Shown: piece after piece, positions 24,982 through 36,945 of the stretch
How positions within the stretch are numbered: position 1 is the stretch's first letter
How the letters are laid out: the number at the start of each line of letters is the position of its first letter
Assembly: GCA_019633425.1 (NCBI GenBank)
Contig: WSUB01000165.1
Coordinates: forward strand, 1-64,000
DNA: 64,000 bases
Reading direction: 5' to 3'
Source of the DNA: Tulasnella sp. 424
Taxonomy: Eukaryota; Basidiomycota; Agaricomycetes; Cantharellales; Tulasnellaceae
Translations under genes and position numbers: made by a program
Notes under the pieces: model-generated
What the model saw: only the letters and a program-made list of their open reading frames with translations
Database searches by the model: none
What the model was told of the DNA's origin: nothing

Positions 24982-27900
24982 TCAGGGCTCGAGTATCTGA
25001 GAAATGTCAAAAATGGAAAGCCGCTTGTTACAAAGGACAACAAGCATCTTCCCAGAAAGGATAATCTGACGTTTGTGATTGCCCCAGTATAGCGGAGGGA
25101 GCCAAAACAAGCGGGTGGAAAATGCGGTTATCCAATGATCTTGGAAACCTAAATTTGAACAGGGTAGAAGCTTGGGTGGGGTGTAAAGTATTTCACGTGT
25201 GATGGCATCCCATGCGGCAGACCCGCCATAATAAGAATTTGCCACGAGATACTGGCCATCGGACGAGAAGCGAACGGACGTAACAGTCTCACCGTGACCC
25301 GTGAGTGGTTCACCGACCGCGCTTCCGGTCTGAGGGTTCCAAAGTCGAATTGCCTTGTCCCATGATCCGGATGCCAGAAGCTTGCCATCGGGTGAGAAGC
25401 AGATCGACGAAACGGAGGAACTGTGACTCGTGAGTAGATCGCCGACCGGCGTTCCGGTTTGAGGGTCCCAAAGTCGAATTGTCCCGTCCCCGTCCCCGGA
25501 TGCGATAAACTTGCCATCGGGTGAGAAGCAGATGGACAAGACCGAGTCGTTGTGACCCGTGAGTGGATCACCGACCGCCGTGCCCGTCTGAGCATCCCAA
25601 AGTCGAATTGTATTGTCGCGGGACCCGGATGCCAGAAGCTTGCCGTCAGGTGAGGAGCAGATGGACAAAATCGAGGAACTGTGACCTGTGAGTGGCTCAC
25701 CAACCGCCATTCCGGTCTGAGCATCCCAAAGTTGAATTCTGTCGTTGCGGGACCCGGATGCCAGAAGCTTGCCATCGGGTGAGGAGCAGATGGCCAAAAC
25801 CGAGGAACTGTGACCCGTGAGTGGATCACCGACCGCTGTTCCGCTTTGAGGATCCCAAAGCCGAATTGTCTCGTCCTCTGACCCGGATATCAGAAGCTTG
25901 CCATGGGGTGAGAAGCAGAGGGAGAAAACCGAGTCGCTGTGACCCCTGAGTGGCTCACTGACCACAGTTCGGGTCTGAGGATCCCAAAGTCGAATTGTGT
26001 CGTCGCGGGACCCGGACGCCAGAAGCTTGCCATCGGGTGAGAAGCAGACGGACCAAACCCAGTCGCTGTGACCCGTGAGTGGTTCACCAACGGCCGTTCC
26101 GGTCCGAGGATCCCAAAGTCGAATTGTCTCGTCCCCGGACCCGGATGCCAAAAGCTTGCCATCGGGTGAGAAGCAGACGGACCAAACCGAGTGGCTGTGG
26201 CCCGTGAGTGGGTCACCGACTGCCCTTCCAGTCTGAGGATCCCAAAGTCGAATTGTCTCGTCCTCTGACCCGGATGCCAGAAGCTTGCCGTCGGGTGAGA
26301 AGCAGACGGAGAAAACCGAGTCGCTGTGACCCGTGAATGGGTCACCGACTCCCGTTCCGGTCTGAACATCCCAAAGTCGAACTGTCTCGTCCTCTGACCC
26401 AGATGCCAGAAGCTTGCCATCGGGTGAGAAGCAGAGGGACCAAACCCAGTTGCTATGACCCGTGAGTGGTTCACCGACGGCCGTTCCGGTCCGCGCATCC
26501 CAAAGTCGAATTGTTTCGTCCCCGGACCCAGATACCAGAAGATTGCCATTGGGTGAGAAGCAGACTGACAGAACTGAGTCGCTGTGACCCGTGAGTGGAT
26601 CACCGACCGCCGTTCCAGTCTGAACATTCCAAAGTCGAATTGTGCTATCACCGCACCCCGATGCCAGAAGCTTGCCATCTGGTGACACTGCAACTGCTTG
26701 GACCTCGCTACCGGTCGACCGAGCCCAGAGATTTGATGGCCAAGTTGAAGTCCGATGACCCCGTAGAGTATGAACCTTGGCATGTTTGCCGTACAGGTTC
26801 CATATTTCCGTCTCTACAGGGCAATGAGGAAGTGCTGAAGTGTAAATATGGAGCGGGCCAAATGAAATCGGCTCCGAGAACATCGTGGCGAATCGCTGGA
26901 CATCGTCCCACAATATAGCAAGCCAATTGAGCTCTGATCCTTTGACCGGGCGTTGCTATGAGTTTCGATCAGTTCACCCGGCCGCTTCAAGAGGTTGAAC
27001 TAAAGTTTTCGACTTACTAAGAGCCAATCATACACACGGTTTGCCATCCTAATTGCATCCGTAGTCGCTCCAATCAAACTCATAACCTCGAGCCAGTACA
27101 GGATCTTCTCTTTGCTGAACACTTTGAATTCCACTTCGATGGCGCTCGCATGAGTGCCTGATTCCGGCCACTTTATGCCCTCGGTCAAATGAATGGACCA
27201 TGATTGGCAGCAGTACAGCAAGGCTTTGGGCACCTTCCGCTCCACAAGATCCTGAGCATCCGAGCTCGGCTTTAAGAGCTCAGACAAGTTACAAATGCTC
27301 CCCTTCAGATGTCGTACCATCGAGGCAAGGCACAGACATACAAGTTGCTGATGGTATCGAATGGCGTTGATATGGTAGGGTTGCGGCTTGCATCGATGCT
27401 CGCTGACCAGGAGATCATGAATGGAGGTATGCATGAGGCGTATCGGGTCACTGGGGGATATTGGGATGACCAGGAGAGAGTTAAGATCGGCGAGAATGTC
27501 TTTGCGCAGGAATAGGATGATGTCTGCCTGGTGCATCTCGTCGAAGATGCCTTTATCACCATACAGGCCCGCAATTACGTCGAGGGAGATCGGATGTGGC
27601 GCCACTACAAGTGTTCCCAATACTCGGTGCAAAAGATCCTCTCGTTCTGGATCCAGCTTGAAACTATCAAATGCCTTTGAGAGGATCTGGTGGTACAACT
27701 CGTCGAGCCCACTCCACTTCGAAGGCTGCTTCAGTAGTCCTCGTAATCGATCCACGGGCGACCCGCTCCGCATATACGTAATCGCTGTGTGCGCCCATTG
27801 AAATAGACCTTGGGACATTCCTACTAGCCGATTGACATCTTCGGATGATGGCCAGTTTTCCGGAACGTCTGGGTCGGAGTCACGAATTTGACTACAGGCA

Positions 27901-30184
27901 TGTTGAATGAATCGTTCCAGGTCGCTTGACACATCCGAAGCCGTGTCCAGGTCTTCTTCAAGCCATCTCTCTGGTTCTAGAACCCGAAGGAGATGGGACT
28001 CTGGGCGAGATGTGAGCAGGAATTTGACGTTGGCGGGTAAGGATGCAGAATGTCGATCAATGAGCCGGACAAAGTCAACGGCGTTCGTCTGGTCATCACA
28101 TCCATCGAGGGCATCCACGACAATGAGGATCGGATGGTCTTGGCCGTAGAGCTTCGTGAGTGAAGTAACAAAGAGCGCCTTGAATTGTTCTTCAAGTCGT
28201 TCGTCTGCGATGTCCTGATTCTCCTGAACGCTCTCGAGCACTGCGTTTCCGACTTCCGGAACTAGGCTGTTTCCAAGCTGCCTTGCGAGTGCACAAACGA
28301 CACGGGTGTTCAGTGTGTCCTGTCCACGCCGGAAGTGGAAGATCGCGCAGGAGGCCCGGCATTTCCAGTTGCGAAACACCGTTGAGGCAATGGTTGACTT
28401 CCCTCGCCCAGCCATCCCGCGAATCCATAGCACCCGGCTAGCGGTCGACGAATCTCTGATCCAGGTGTCGATCCGCTCCAATATCCCCACTCTGGTTCCT
28501 GGTAAGCAGGTGACGTCCTCAACGGCGTTTCCTCGTGCTCCGTACTTTCCGTCTCCTAGACGGTCAAGAAGCCGACGCTTCCTGTCTTGTAACTCGCTAC
28601 TTTCTGAGGCACACGGTCAGAAGGGAACAGTGTCGCGGAGCGGCACTGACTGAGTTCGATTACGATACTGCGTGTGTCGATGCTCATGAGGAGCTGGTAA
28701 CATGCAAATTAGCTGACTAGCGCACGAAGGTAATAGGTTGGTGTACTGACCTGCATTTCTTCTAGCGCAGTCTGAACAGCTCCCTGATAACTCTTTAATG
28801 CTTCGGAATGGTCACGAGAGTAAAAGGCTTTGTCGAAGCGACCGAAGGACTCCCATTCCTTTACTTTGGCGTGCATTTGCCGGAGCTCCCTAGCCAAAGT
28901 CTTAGTACGCTTTATCAAGGAAGTGATACTAACGTACTCCTGCAAGTCGCCAATATGGTTTGCGATCCCTTCCCCCCGATTCTCATTCGGTTTCTTCGTA
29001 ATTTGAGCTAGAAGCGTAGACAGTTTAGACGTCTGTGATCCCAAATCCTTTGCCAAGTCGTCGTTCTTGTCCATAGTCTGATTTACCCTCGTTAGGGCCA
29101 AGTATATACGCGCCATCATGCAGCTCAACCTACCTGAATCGATTCCACAAATGCCAGTCCCACTTTGGCAGCGGCTGCAAAAAAGTTCCCGACGACCGGA
29201 ATAGACCCCGACGCGATTTCTACGCCTTTGAAAGCCTTTCTGGCTATGGTGAGGGCATCAGCACGGGTCTGGCTTCGAGATTCGCTATCTTCGGGGATAG
29301 AGGACGGTGGGTGTTGCGTCGGGGATGCGCCTGCAGTCGGATCGGCAGTTGTAATCCCTTGTTCGATGGCTGTTGTCTGAACATTGAACCGCGCTGAAGG
29401 CGTTTGCCCGGCGTTTGCTACGGCCGGTTGAGCAAGTGATTCAGGAGGTACTCCTGAAGTCACGATATCATTCTCTGAATAAACAGGGCATGGGCTCCCC
29501 AGCGAAAGAACTGGGAGCGGAGCCTACTTACCCCTTCTCCGTTCATTCTCTAAGCAATCCTTCAAGTAGCCGGATGAGACAGAGCGAGCCCGGAAATGAC
29601 ACCCATTCACGTACATTGAAAGACATCACGAATTTAGATATATCGTCCTGACAGGTTTGGAGTAGTAAAGTGCATTTGCTTGGGCGGTCGGACGCCAAGG
29701 ATCTAATCCGCTCGAGGAGTTTCCATCTTTTCATCCCCGACTTGGATGATGCGTCTTTTAATCGTGAATGAACCTCCTCGAGGATTCTGGAAGACAAACG
29801 TCAGAGAAACCGACTGCTTTGCAGGGCACTAAACGCACTGGATATATTGTTCGATGAGATCTTGGAGCCCTTGAGAAACGCTCGTGGTCTCGTTGGGAAT
29901 ATCTGGTGAGGACTTGACGGTGTTTAGCAAGCTCTCTGCCGCGTCCGTGGATTCCGGTGGCCACTCAGTGCCCTATAACAAGGTCAGTTACGGCGAAACA
30001 TGCAGTCATGAAGCGAACTTACGTTAAGTGTTGACTCTACTTCGTTTTTCAAGGAATCGATTCTCTCGCCAAGTCTTGGGTCTCGAGCGCTATCCATAGG
30101 AGTTCGACATAATGGACCAGAAGAGATGAGTGGTTTTGCGGCCGGTTGCCTGTGGGTCAGCGTCGACCCATCGCTCGTAGCCAT
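24982..30184 (-). CDS. NACHT-WD40 NLR, copy 2, open reading frame intact
   Basis: STAND receptor of roughly 1,580 residues. The ATG is at 30184 (MATSDGSTL). Exons follow the copy 1 plan; 29077-28751 and the long NACHT (about 28610-27010) and WD40 (about 26940-24982) exons are open. In order: a first helical segment (ILEEVHSRLKDASSKSGMKR), a Ser/Thr/Pro linker, a second helical segment with hydrophobic SIPVVGNFFAAAAKVGLAF and TMDKNDDLAKDLG, then NACHT with P-loop GMAGRGKST, and twelve WD40 repeats. The helical segments resemble HeLo/MLKL-type four-helix bundles of fungal NLRs, an inference from pattern only. NLRs of this shape act in allorecognition and cell death. Walker B reads VVDALDGCDD, with Gly where copy 1 has Glu. 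Confidence 0.85.
25170..26710 (-). repeat. 12-unit WD40 repeat array
   Basis: Twelve WD40 units of 43 codons, two fewer than copy 1, which accounts for the length difference of 86 residues between the two WD40 exons. Units vary mainly at two spots: the four residues after GHS (DSVW, NWVW, SSVL, SSIL and others) and the pair after ASGS (ED, GD, RD, WD). The last unit is degenerate (FSSDGQYLVANSYYGG). Confidence 0.9.
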
Positions 30185-33100
30185 GGCTGATGAGTGGAAA
30201 TACTAGAATGCGGTACAGGACTGGCAGTGGTGGGAGAGGTTGAGTGAAGATCGGTTGAAGAAATGACTACCCACACAACACAGCCCCAAGGAACGCGCAT
30301 GGCTTCGATTCGAAATTTCTGCTCTTGGCCGAAAGGTCTTTTGAGCTAAAGTGACATCAATTGTAGCAGAGCTATCGTATCAAGCCCAGAACTTAGAGAT
30401 AATCTGATTTCCCCTGAGTCGTTCTTGCCGCAATAGGGATGATATATTTGGGTTTACCCCGGTCCAATTATGTAGGACGAGAAGCGGGCGGTCGATATCA
30501 TCGTCACATCTGTTGCTGCCGCCGTTTGCCTAATAGAGAGAGTCCTGCTTCAGCTGTGAGGCTCTCGTCTGGCTGAGAGAAGTGGGATACTTTTTCTCGA
30601 CAAGGCAAGCGATGGAGGAGGAAGACGTCGCTACACGTCGCTACGCTCCTTCCGCGTCGCACCATTGTTCCCTGCTGTAGGTTCGTTACTAGAGCTCCTT
30701 CCCGCGGCCGTCTTCCCAGTCGCATCGCTGATCCTTGCCGCTTAGACATTCTACCCATTTCGCTTCAAGAGCCACCTAACTCTACGGTGCTATTCTCGTT
30801 CCTGCTCTCTGCGAGCCTTTCTGTTCCTACCTATGTCCTCAATTTCCTTTCGTTTCATTTGGTCCAGCCCCTATAAGCCTCTCGGTCTCGGTTCTCTGTA
30901 CTTTTGGTGAATGCATGCTGTTTGCCTCTTCGGGCGCTCTCGGCTAAAACACGCATCACTCGTCGACACGAGATTAAACTGGAGTACGTCCTAAGAGGGA
31001 CGGCACAAGACGTCCTGAGTCCCTACCAAGAACCCAGGTCCGTTTCGCGCTGTCACCACGTTCTTTCTCTCCAACGCTCACGGCGGGCGGTCGATATCGC
31101 TCAAGTGCAGTGGACTAGCAAAAACGCCGACTCGCTGCACGGTGCTGGATAAAGCCTTTTGCAACCAAGGAGAATCCATTCCGAGTAGATCCATTCATCC
31201 GACCACGTGGCTTGGTGGGTTGACTAGGGCCAGAGACTGGACGATTCTTGAGGGCCGAGGGGCATATGGAATGGGAGGGGATTCTCCAATCTCAAACTCG
31301 TCCCTACCGAGAACCTCGGTCCGTTTCGCGTTGACACTAAGCTTCGCCATTTCCTTTCAATTCCAAACGCTCGCGGCGGACGGTCGATATCGTCCAAGTG
31401 CTGTGAACTAGCAGAAACGCCGACTCGCTGCACGGGGCTGAATAAGGCCTTTTGCTCCGAACGAGAATCCATCCCAAATAGATTCATTCATTCGACCATG
31501 TGGCTCGGCAAGTTGACTGGCACCAGAGACTGGACGACTCTTGAGAGGTCAGGGGGAATATTGAATGGGAGAGGATAGCCGACATTTTGGGTTGCTGCAT
31601 ACGAAGCAAAGTGAGAGGAGATGAGGTGGCTCAGGCGGTGGCGACTGGACGAGGAAGCCGCCTTTCGGGGCGAAACTCCAACGATTTGCTCTTGAGGAGG
31701 TCTGAGACAGTCAAAGGGCGTGGTTAACGTGTCAGTCAACGACCGGCTAGGAGCACGGCAGGACGTAGCAGTCGATTTCCGTGGGGTGTCGCAAACATCT
31801 CACGTTCCTCCTCCATCCTCCTCACAGACCTGGCCACCGGTCCTTTCTCCTCTTCCACCATATTCTCTCCATGTTTAACAGCTTGCGGGCACGCGCGAGC
31901 AGGCACTGATGTCGATGGATCGCCTCCAATGAGTGCTCGTGCGGAATGAGTGGTTCAGCCACCCGATCGCCTTCAAGCAAGCGATTCACCCCGTCCTCGA
32001 CCACCAGAGCGACTATTCGGGCTCAAGATACATCAACCCAGCATATGCTCAAGGCACCCCGAGAGTTGCAAGCTCGTCGAGCCACCGATCAACGTCCTCG
32101 CGCCTCGCGGTTGCCCTTCGGTTCCACCGGTTTCAATCCCAACTGCCGGCATATCCATCAACCAAAACCTTCTACAAATACGGTGCTAGTTAGTTCAAGC
32201 CACCCTAACCCCTCATACTTCTACTGGATCCCTTGGTTTCGCTTAGAGAACAACACGCTCGCAAACCACCCTTATCACTCTGTCCTTCATGCACGATTCC
32301 GATGCCTCCTTCGACAAGCCCAGCACCGACGGCAGATGCAACCCAACGTACGGTGTATAGGCATCGTAGCAGTGTCGTATAGGACGTACCGACCCCTCGT
32401 TCGGGCAGAGGAACACTCGACGTCGATCACAGTGAGGCCTGAGCTGACCATACCACCTTTCCCCAGATTGTATAGGCCGTGTACACCCACTCCAAGATTC
32501 CTATCAGCAACGCCCTCTCCTCTCAGTAAGACCCGTTGTCCGCGCGGACAACACCTTCCGATAGGACTCTTCTTTTGTTATTTGGAATCACGTTGTTTGG
32601 CCCCAGTTCAAATCTGGCAGGTGCGGATCGCAAATATCCACAGCAGGAACCTGCACAAGAACGATTCGAGAGAGGAGCGACAATCGTAGAGGAAGAGATA
32701 CTTCGTAGGGGAGAGTGGTCACGACCGTGTATTGCAAGCGATGTTATTATATCTAGCTACATTTGGGAGGAATTTGATGGATAGACACCGATAACGGGTC
32801 GACACCGACCGGGAGAGTTGTGATGGATTACCTCTGCCGCATCATGAACCACCGCAAATAGCCTCACAATATGGACAGCGCCCTTCACTTCAAGCCCATC
32901 CTAAGTAGAAAGGTGGTCGGTATCATTTCTCTTGTGAATTCTAGTGTTGACAGTTAGGAATAGTACGCTGACGACCAACGTGGGCGGCAATCCCGCGAAC
33001 CAATTACAGCCCCTTCGTGGTCAAACGTGACTCCGATCCCCGGTTGGCTATACCTGAGGTGCATTTCGGATTTGGATAAAGCACCCTGCTGCTGGTAAAA

Positions 33101-34108
33101 TATGGAAAGCGAGGTAGCTATGCGTGTTGATGGGACGACGGCAATCCTGGAGAAGACACCATGTTTCAAGGCCATGATGGAGGAGGCGAGAGCGGAGAGT
33201 TTGTGTCAGTACAGTAGCGCGTCAGAGCACGTACGAGGGGGCAGATGAGATCGGCAGGTCCGAGCCGAAAGGATACCGGCTTTCTGGGGCTTGATGCTGT
33301 TGGGGCGACTTGGTTGGAGAGGGGAGCGCGCAGACCGCTGCAGATTCGGGGGAGGACCGACGTCACCAAAGCCTGCAAGGCCAAGGGGGAGAAGCGTGTT
33401 GGAAGGGGTGTTATTCACCTCGTTTATCTGGTCGAGCGATGGTTCCTAATTCTGGTCGTTGAAGTCGAGGATCAAGGTGTCCGGAAGTTGACGAGCGGCG
33501 GATGAACTTCCGTCCAGTTCGCGGGCACACGTTAGTCAACGGCGAACGAGTGTGGCATCCCAGGAGATTAATCGGGACTGTGGGGAGACTGCTGGTGGCC
33601 GAAAACCTGGTAGGAACCGTTGGAAAGAAAGAGGAAGTGCATTCCTACGACGAGAGAGAGGTCAGTCGAAATGCAGATTCGCGCGTCCCCTCTCCGACGG
33701 ACGGGGCTCACTTATCCATCTTTTGCCATGGGTATCCTCACTTCGGAAAGGTCAAGTGGATATCTTGTGGTTGAAAGAAAGGAGAACAGGAGAGGCAGAG
33801 CTGCTGAAGACTGCTGGGATGCTGGTGGGCAGAGAGAAGAGAAAAGGCACGTTTGAAACTCCGACGCCGACCTGTCAAGATCACCCAGAGCAGCTACATG
33901 GACGTGTTTGTTGTAATTCGTCGCGGTACTACAAAGGGATAAGCTATAAGAGGTAGCGCGTACAACAAGCGATAGCAAAAGCGCTAATGAAAGAGCATCG
34001 TGCTATGGCCGGCATTAACGCTAATGAGAAAGGAGAGCAAAGTGCAAATGCAGAGGAAGGGTGTGGACGAAATACAAATGTCGGGGTACTGTTGTAGCTA
34101 ATCTAAGG
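30185..34108. other. duplicated spacer, unit 2
   Basis: Copy of 13527-17154 with indels and one internal tandem duplication (31020-31580). No supported gene. The short frame YSQPGIGVTFDHEGAVIGSR on the minus strand (about 33000-33060) is identical in unit 1 (about 16030-16095), but its flanks shift frame, so I leave it uncalled. Confidence 0.5.
31020..31580. repeat. internal tandem duplication of about 285 bp
   Basis: 31020-31290 and 31305-31580 are two diverged copies of a segment present once in unit 1 (about 14360-14630). Both contain a GGGCGGTCGATATCG-like stretch, AACGCCGACT and GGCCAGAGACTGGACG (CACC for GGCC in the second copy). Confidence 0.75.
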
Positions 34109-34789
34109 TTATCCGTGATACCTAGGCGCAAACTCGGGAGGGATTGCCGGGTAGTAGAAAGTCGGCTGGAGCGACCAAGGAAGGGGAGCTCCGAACGGTG
34201 CTTGAGGCATGGGAGGCGGAAGGAAGAATAGGCCTGGAGGGGGAGAGAGATCACCCGTCGACGCGGACGACACGGGGCTTGACGACCTCGAGTTTGGCGG
34301 GAGGGTCAACACTTGAAGGTGACGGGAATTGTGATGCCGGCGTCGCATGTGCTGCTTGACCGAGTCTTTGCGAGGACTCCTACGGATACATACAAACGCT
34401 TATAAGACGGAGTGCTAATAGGACGAGGCTCGAAGTCGTGTACGAACGTATAATCGCAACCACCGATAGGGCAGCCGAAACTTCTGGAATGACTGGCTTT
34501 GCATCGCGATTTTCTTGCTGGGTCTAGAAACTGTAGGCCGCATTCACAGGGATACCATTTGCTTCTCTTGTGCCTTAAGCGAGGAAAAGAAATAGCCCAG
34601 GTTCGTGAATATACACTTACAAAAATACGGAAGGATCGAAACTTACTGCGAATTCACGTGTCGACGAAGACTAGAGACATTCTGCAAAATTGTAACCGAT
34701 AAATCGGTATTAGGAAGGAAGTAGGTAAATTACGGGTCGCGCTCAAAACGTACTGCAAGTGTCGCGCCACACTCGTCGCAGACCGGCAT
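34109..34789 (-). CDS. small three-finger C2H2 protein, copy 2
   Basis: Exons 34789-34754, 34681-34647, 34573-34448, 34379-34109, giving 155 residues. Finger 1 is CDECGATLA to HVNSQH. Finger 2 starts with a shortened C-x-C (CECGLQFLDPA to CKASH). Finger 3 is CPIGGCDYT to HMRRRH. The tail ends PPEFAPRYHG. Intron positions and phases equal those of copy 1, and no stop or frameshift is present. The protein is clearly diverged from copy 1 between and after the fingers. Confidence 0.85.
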
Positions 34790-35474
34790 CAAACGGAAAA
34801 GAAGGAATAAAAGGAATAAAAAGGAAAGAAGGAAGTTGGCCAAGCTACCAGCCTGCAGGGATGAACCTATACGATGGGTTGGAGGCGTAATTTAGCTTGA
34901 GCGAGCGCTTAGTTGGGGGGAGTGGTTTTATATAGGTCCTCAAGCTAACCTTTGCGTCGGGGGTCCTTGCGTGGGGCCGCCGCTTTTTTTTTTCGTAATT
35001 GAAATGGAACAGGGAAATTGCTGTTTATAGATCGTCCAGGATCTTCGGCAAGGATCTTTCCGGAAGGCAAAAAAAAATGCGGGAATTTTGTTTTTGGTAG
35101 TCGAAGAAAACGGTGATCGGATGCAACCCTCATTGGTATTTCAGGGCCTTGTAATGAAATCGAATCAAGGTCCCTGAAACTATAAAGAAAAGGTAGCCTG
35201 TTGCAGGCGGGCACATAACGCCGAGGCAGAACATACACCCAGGGTGTAGATAGAATAGGTAGTGCAAGTAACATTTCCCGAATCTATTTGGTTGTGGGGT
35301 GCTAATCAATGATTAATTGTCCAAAGTCTCTGATTGTGGGCGAGTGAACGGTGGGCGGCGATCTTGCAAAGAGCGCGCCACCCAGTGCCTGACTTTCCCT
35401 TAATTTGGTGGACAACAACAACAGCCAATCACCGCCTTCTCCATTTGGATACATTGTTGACACCCTTCTATCCA
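34790..35474. other. C2H2 promoter and start of methyltransferase-array flank
   Basis: 34790-35130 is the 5' flank of the C2H2 gene (TATA at 34927-34934), repeated at the other three copies. 35155-35474 is a different block that recurs at 41515-41840 and 46930-47275, upstream of methyltransferase genes. No ORF is supported. Confidence 0.6.
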
Positions 35475-35678
35475 GTGTTGCTACAGATGACAAATGAAGT
35501 GAAGGAGATTTGAAGGAGCTTTGAACATGTCAAAGTTTTGGAAGATCCGATTGGCCAGGAGGTTGTGGAATACCGTTCCTAGGGACAAGAAAGGCAATCA
35601 AAGGGACTTTGCAGCAACACTACAAACTTTTGGGTGTCCAAAGCTCCTTCGAATCTCCTTCACTTCATTTGGTAACAG
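35475..35678. mobile_element. MITE copy 1 (204 bp, TA target)
   Basis: Non-autonomous element with long imperfect terminal inverted repeats; the outer bases are GTGTTGC and GGTAACAG, then CAAATGAAGTGAAGGAGATT on both ends. The element interrupts a flank that is uninterrupted at 47260-47290 (cttctatcta, then gaacggg). It carries no coding capacity. The TA target would fit a Tc1/mariner-like transposase. Confidence 0.75.
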
Positions 35679-35739
35679 TAGTCAGCTGCTTCGAATGGTG
35701 GGCATCTCCTCTGCTTGACCGCCTTCACATCCTTGAAGT

Positions 35740-36080
35740 CTTGAATCATTAGTTGCTAAACAGTGCAACTGGTGTTGTGGCCAACGAGGCCTCAGGCTCG
35801 GGCAACTCAGGCGGTAGGGCTGAGCTTGAGCCTGAAAGCTCACCGTTGCTTGCAGGGCTCGAGCTCGCGGGTAACTCAGGAGCCTTCCTTTTAGGGTTGG
35901 TTCCGTCTCGAAGATAGACCCCTTTCGACTCGGGCCGGATCGGCTATTACCTTTTCTGGTAAACACGCCGGGCTGAAGCCCGTGCCGGCTCAGGCTGAAC
36001 ACCGTGGGCAGACTTGCTTGGGCTGGCGGAGCTCACAACTAGGTCGGGCTCAAGCTTGCCAAAGCCCAGCCTAGCCTAAC
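35740..36080. repeat. dispersed repeat copy 1
   Basis: Segment of about 340 bp rich in GGGCTC/GAGCC words, recurring in a CpG-poor version at 42715-43075. It is absent from the equivalent flanks of the intact methyltransferase genes. Probably a non-autonomous transposon or its remnant; the type is unknown. Confidence 0.55.
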
Positions 36081-36945
36081 CTGTAAGCAATTTTGGTAGC
36101 TGTCTAAGTTCGCTTGATTGAAAATTAGGGTCTTTTCAGCGCCTACCTTCGGATAAGACAAGTGCAGTAGACCCGCTTAAACCCCAAGGTGACCCAGAGG
36201 GCGTCGAAAATCACTCGAAACACAAACACCTTCCTTCTCATTGCTTCTTGTATTACAGGTTCAAAATTTGATGAAGAGAGTTTATGACTACTGATTTGCC
36301 AAAGGCCCACCCCGGATGATTCACTCCCTATGGAATCAGTAAGCGAAAGTTCGACGACACTCAGCCACGTGCTCATAGTTACTTTACGTAGGATGTTAGA
36401 GTCCAATCCGAACTTTAAAGGCGTCAGAGTACAATAGTTTCTTCAAGAAACTATTGTGTTGGTATAAGTTATACCAACGGGGCCTTGGGAGACAGGTATG
36501 CAAGGTTCGCCCTTGACGGAAGCCGGGTTTTCAAGTCGGAATCCATATCTTAGAAGGGACGAACGAGCGCCAAAAGCTTGCGGAACTCATGAACGAGAAC
36601 TCGCTTCGCGTTGTACATAGTCTCGTGGCTAGCGTTCGGTCGCAAAGCAAATGGCCGCTGGACGAAGTCGAAGGGCGCTAGAGGTTCGTTACACGTTCCG
36701 CGTTATTATCCCCCAAACAAAAACACATACCAGGTCCTGATACCTCCGATACTTCTTAAGGGTTATTCGAAGGGGTATCGGCCCTGCATGCACGCGTACA
36801 CGAAGCGGGTCTTCGCCACCGCAGTCCGGAGGGACTTGGCTTGGTCAACACGGATCAAACCATGGGAGGTCCCTGAGGGGTCCGGGCCCGAGGACATCAT
36901 TCCGCCATTAGTACCTCGAGATTTCTTGATAGTATTGACAAGATA
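36081..36945 (+). pseudogene. A-type methyltransferase remnant (pair 1)
   Basis: Corresponds to the last two thirds of the A-type gene, from the end of exon 2 (CCTGTAAGC) to a stop near 36945. The catalytic first exons are missing, replaced by the dispersed repeat. Exon 4 has an in-frame TGA, and the Pro-Trp-Glu-Thr exon is broken by two palindromic insertions at 36432-36478. Not functional. Confidence 0.8.
36432..36478. repeat. two adjacent perfect palindromes
   Basis: 36432-36456 has 12-bp arms with a 1-nt loop (CAATAGTTTCTT, c, AAGAAACTATTG). 36458-36478 has 10-bp arms with a 1-nt loop (GTTGGTATAA, g, TTATACCAAC). Intact paralogs have only the outer arms, fused. Confidence 0.9.

Larger units (their letters stand above)
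20010..35280. repeat. segmental duplication, unit 2
   Basis: Second tandem copy of the sterol-transfer/thioredoxin/NLR/C2H2 module. Its left border falls at about 20010, matching codon 16 or so of the sterol-transfer gene at 2898; sequence to the left is unrelated, so this copy never had that gene's promoter or start. It ends with the C2H2 gene and its 5' flank near 35280. Confidence 0.9.

Noticed and set aside
31946..32689. 247-codon plus-strand ORF in the spacer
   Set aside because: Not open in the two other copies of the spacer (14.97-15.7 kb and 38.45-39.0 kb); composition is that of non-coding DNA.
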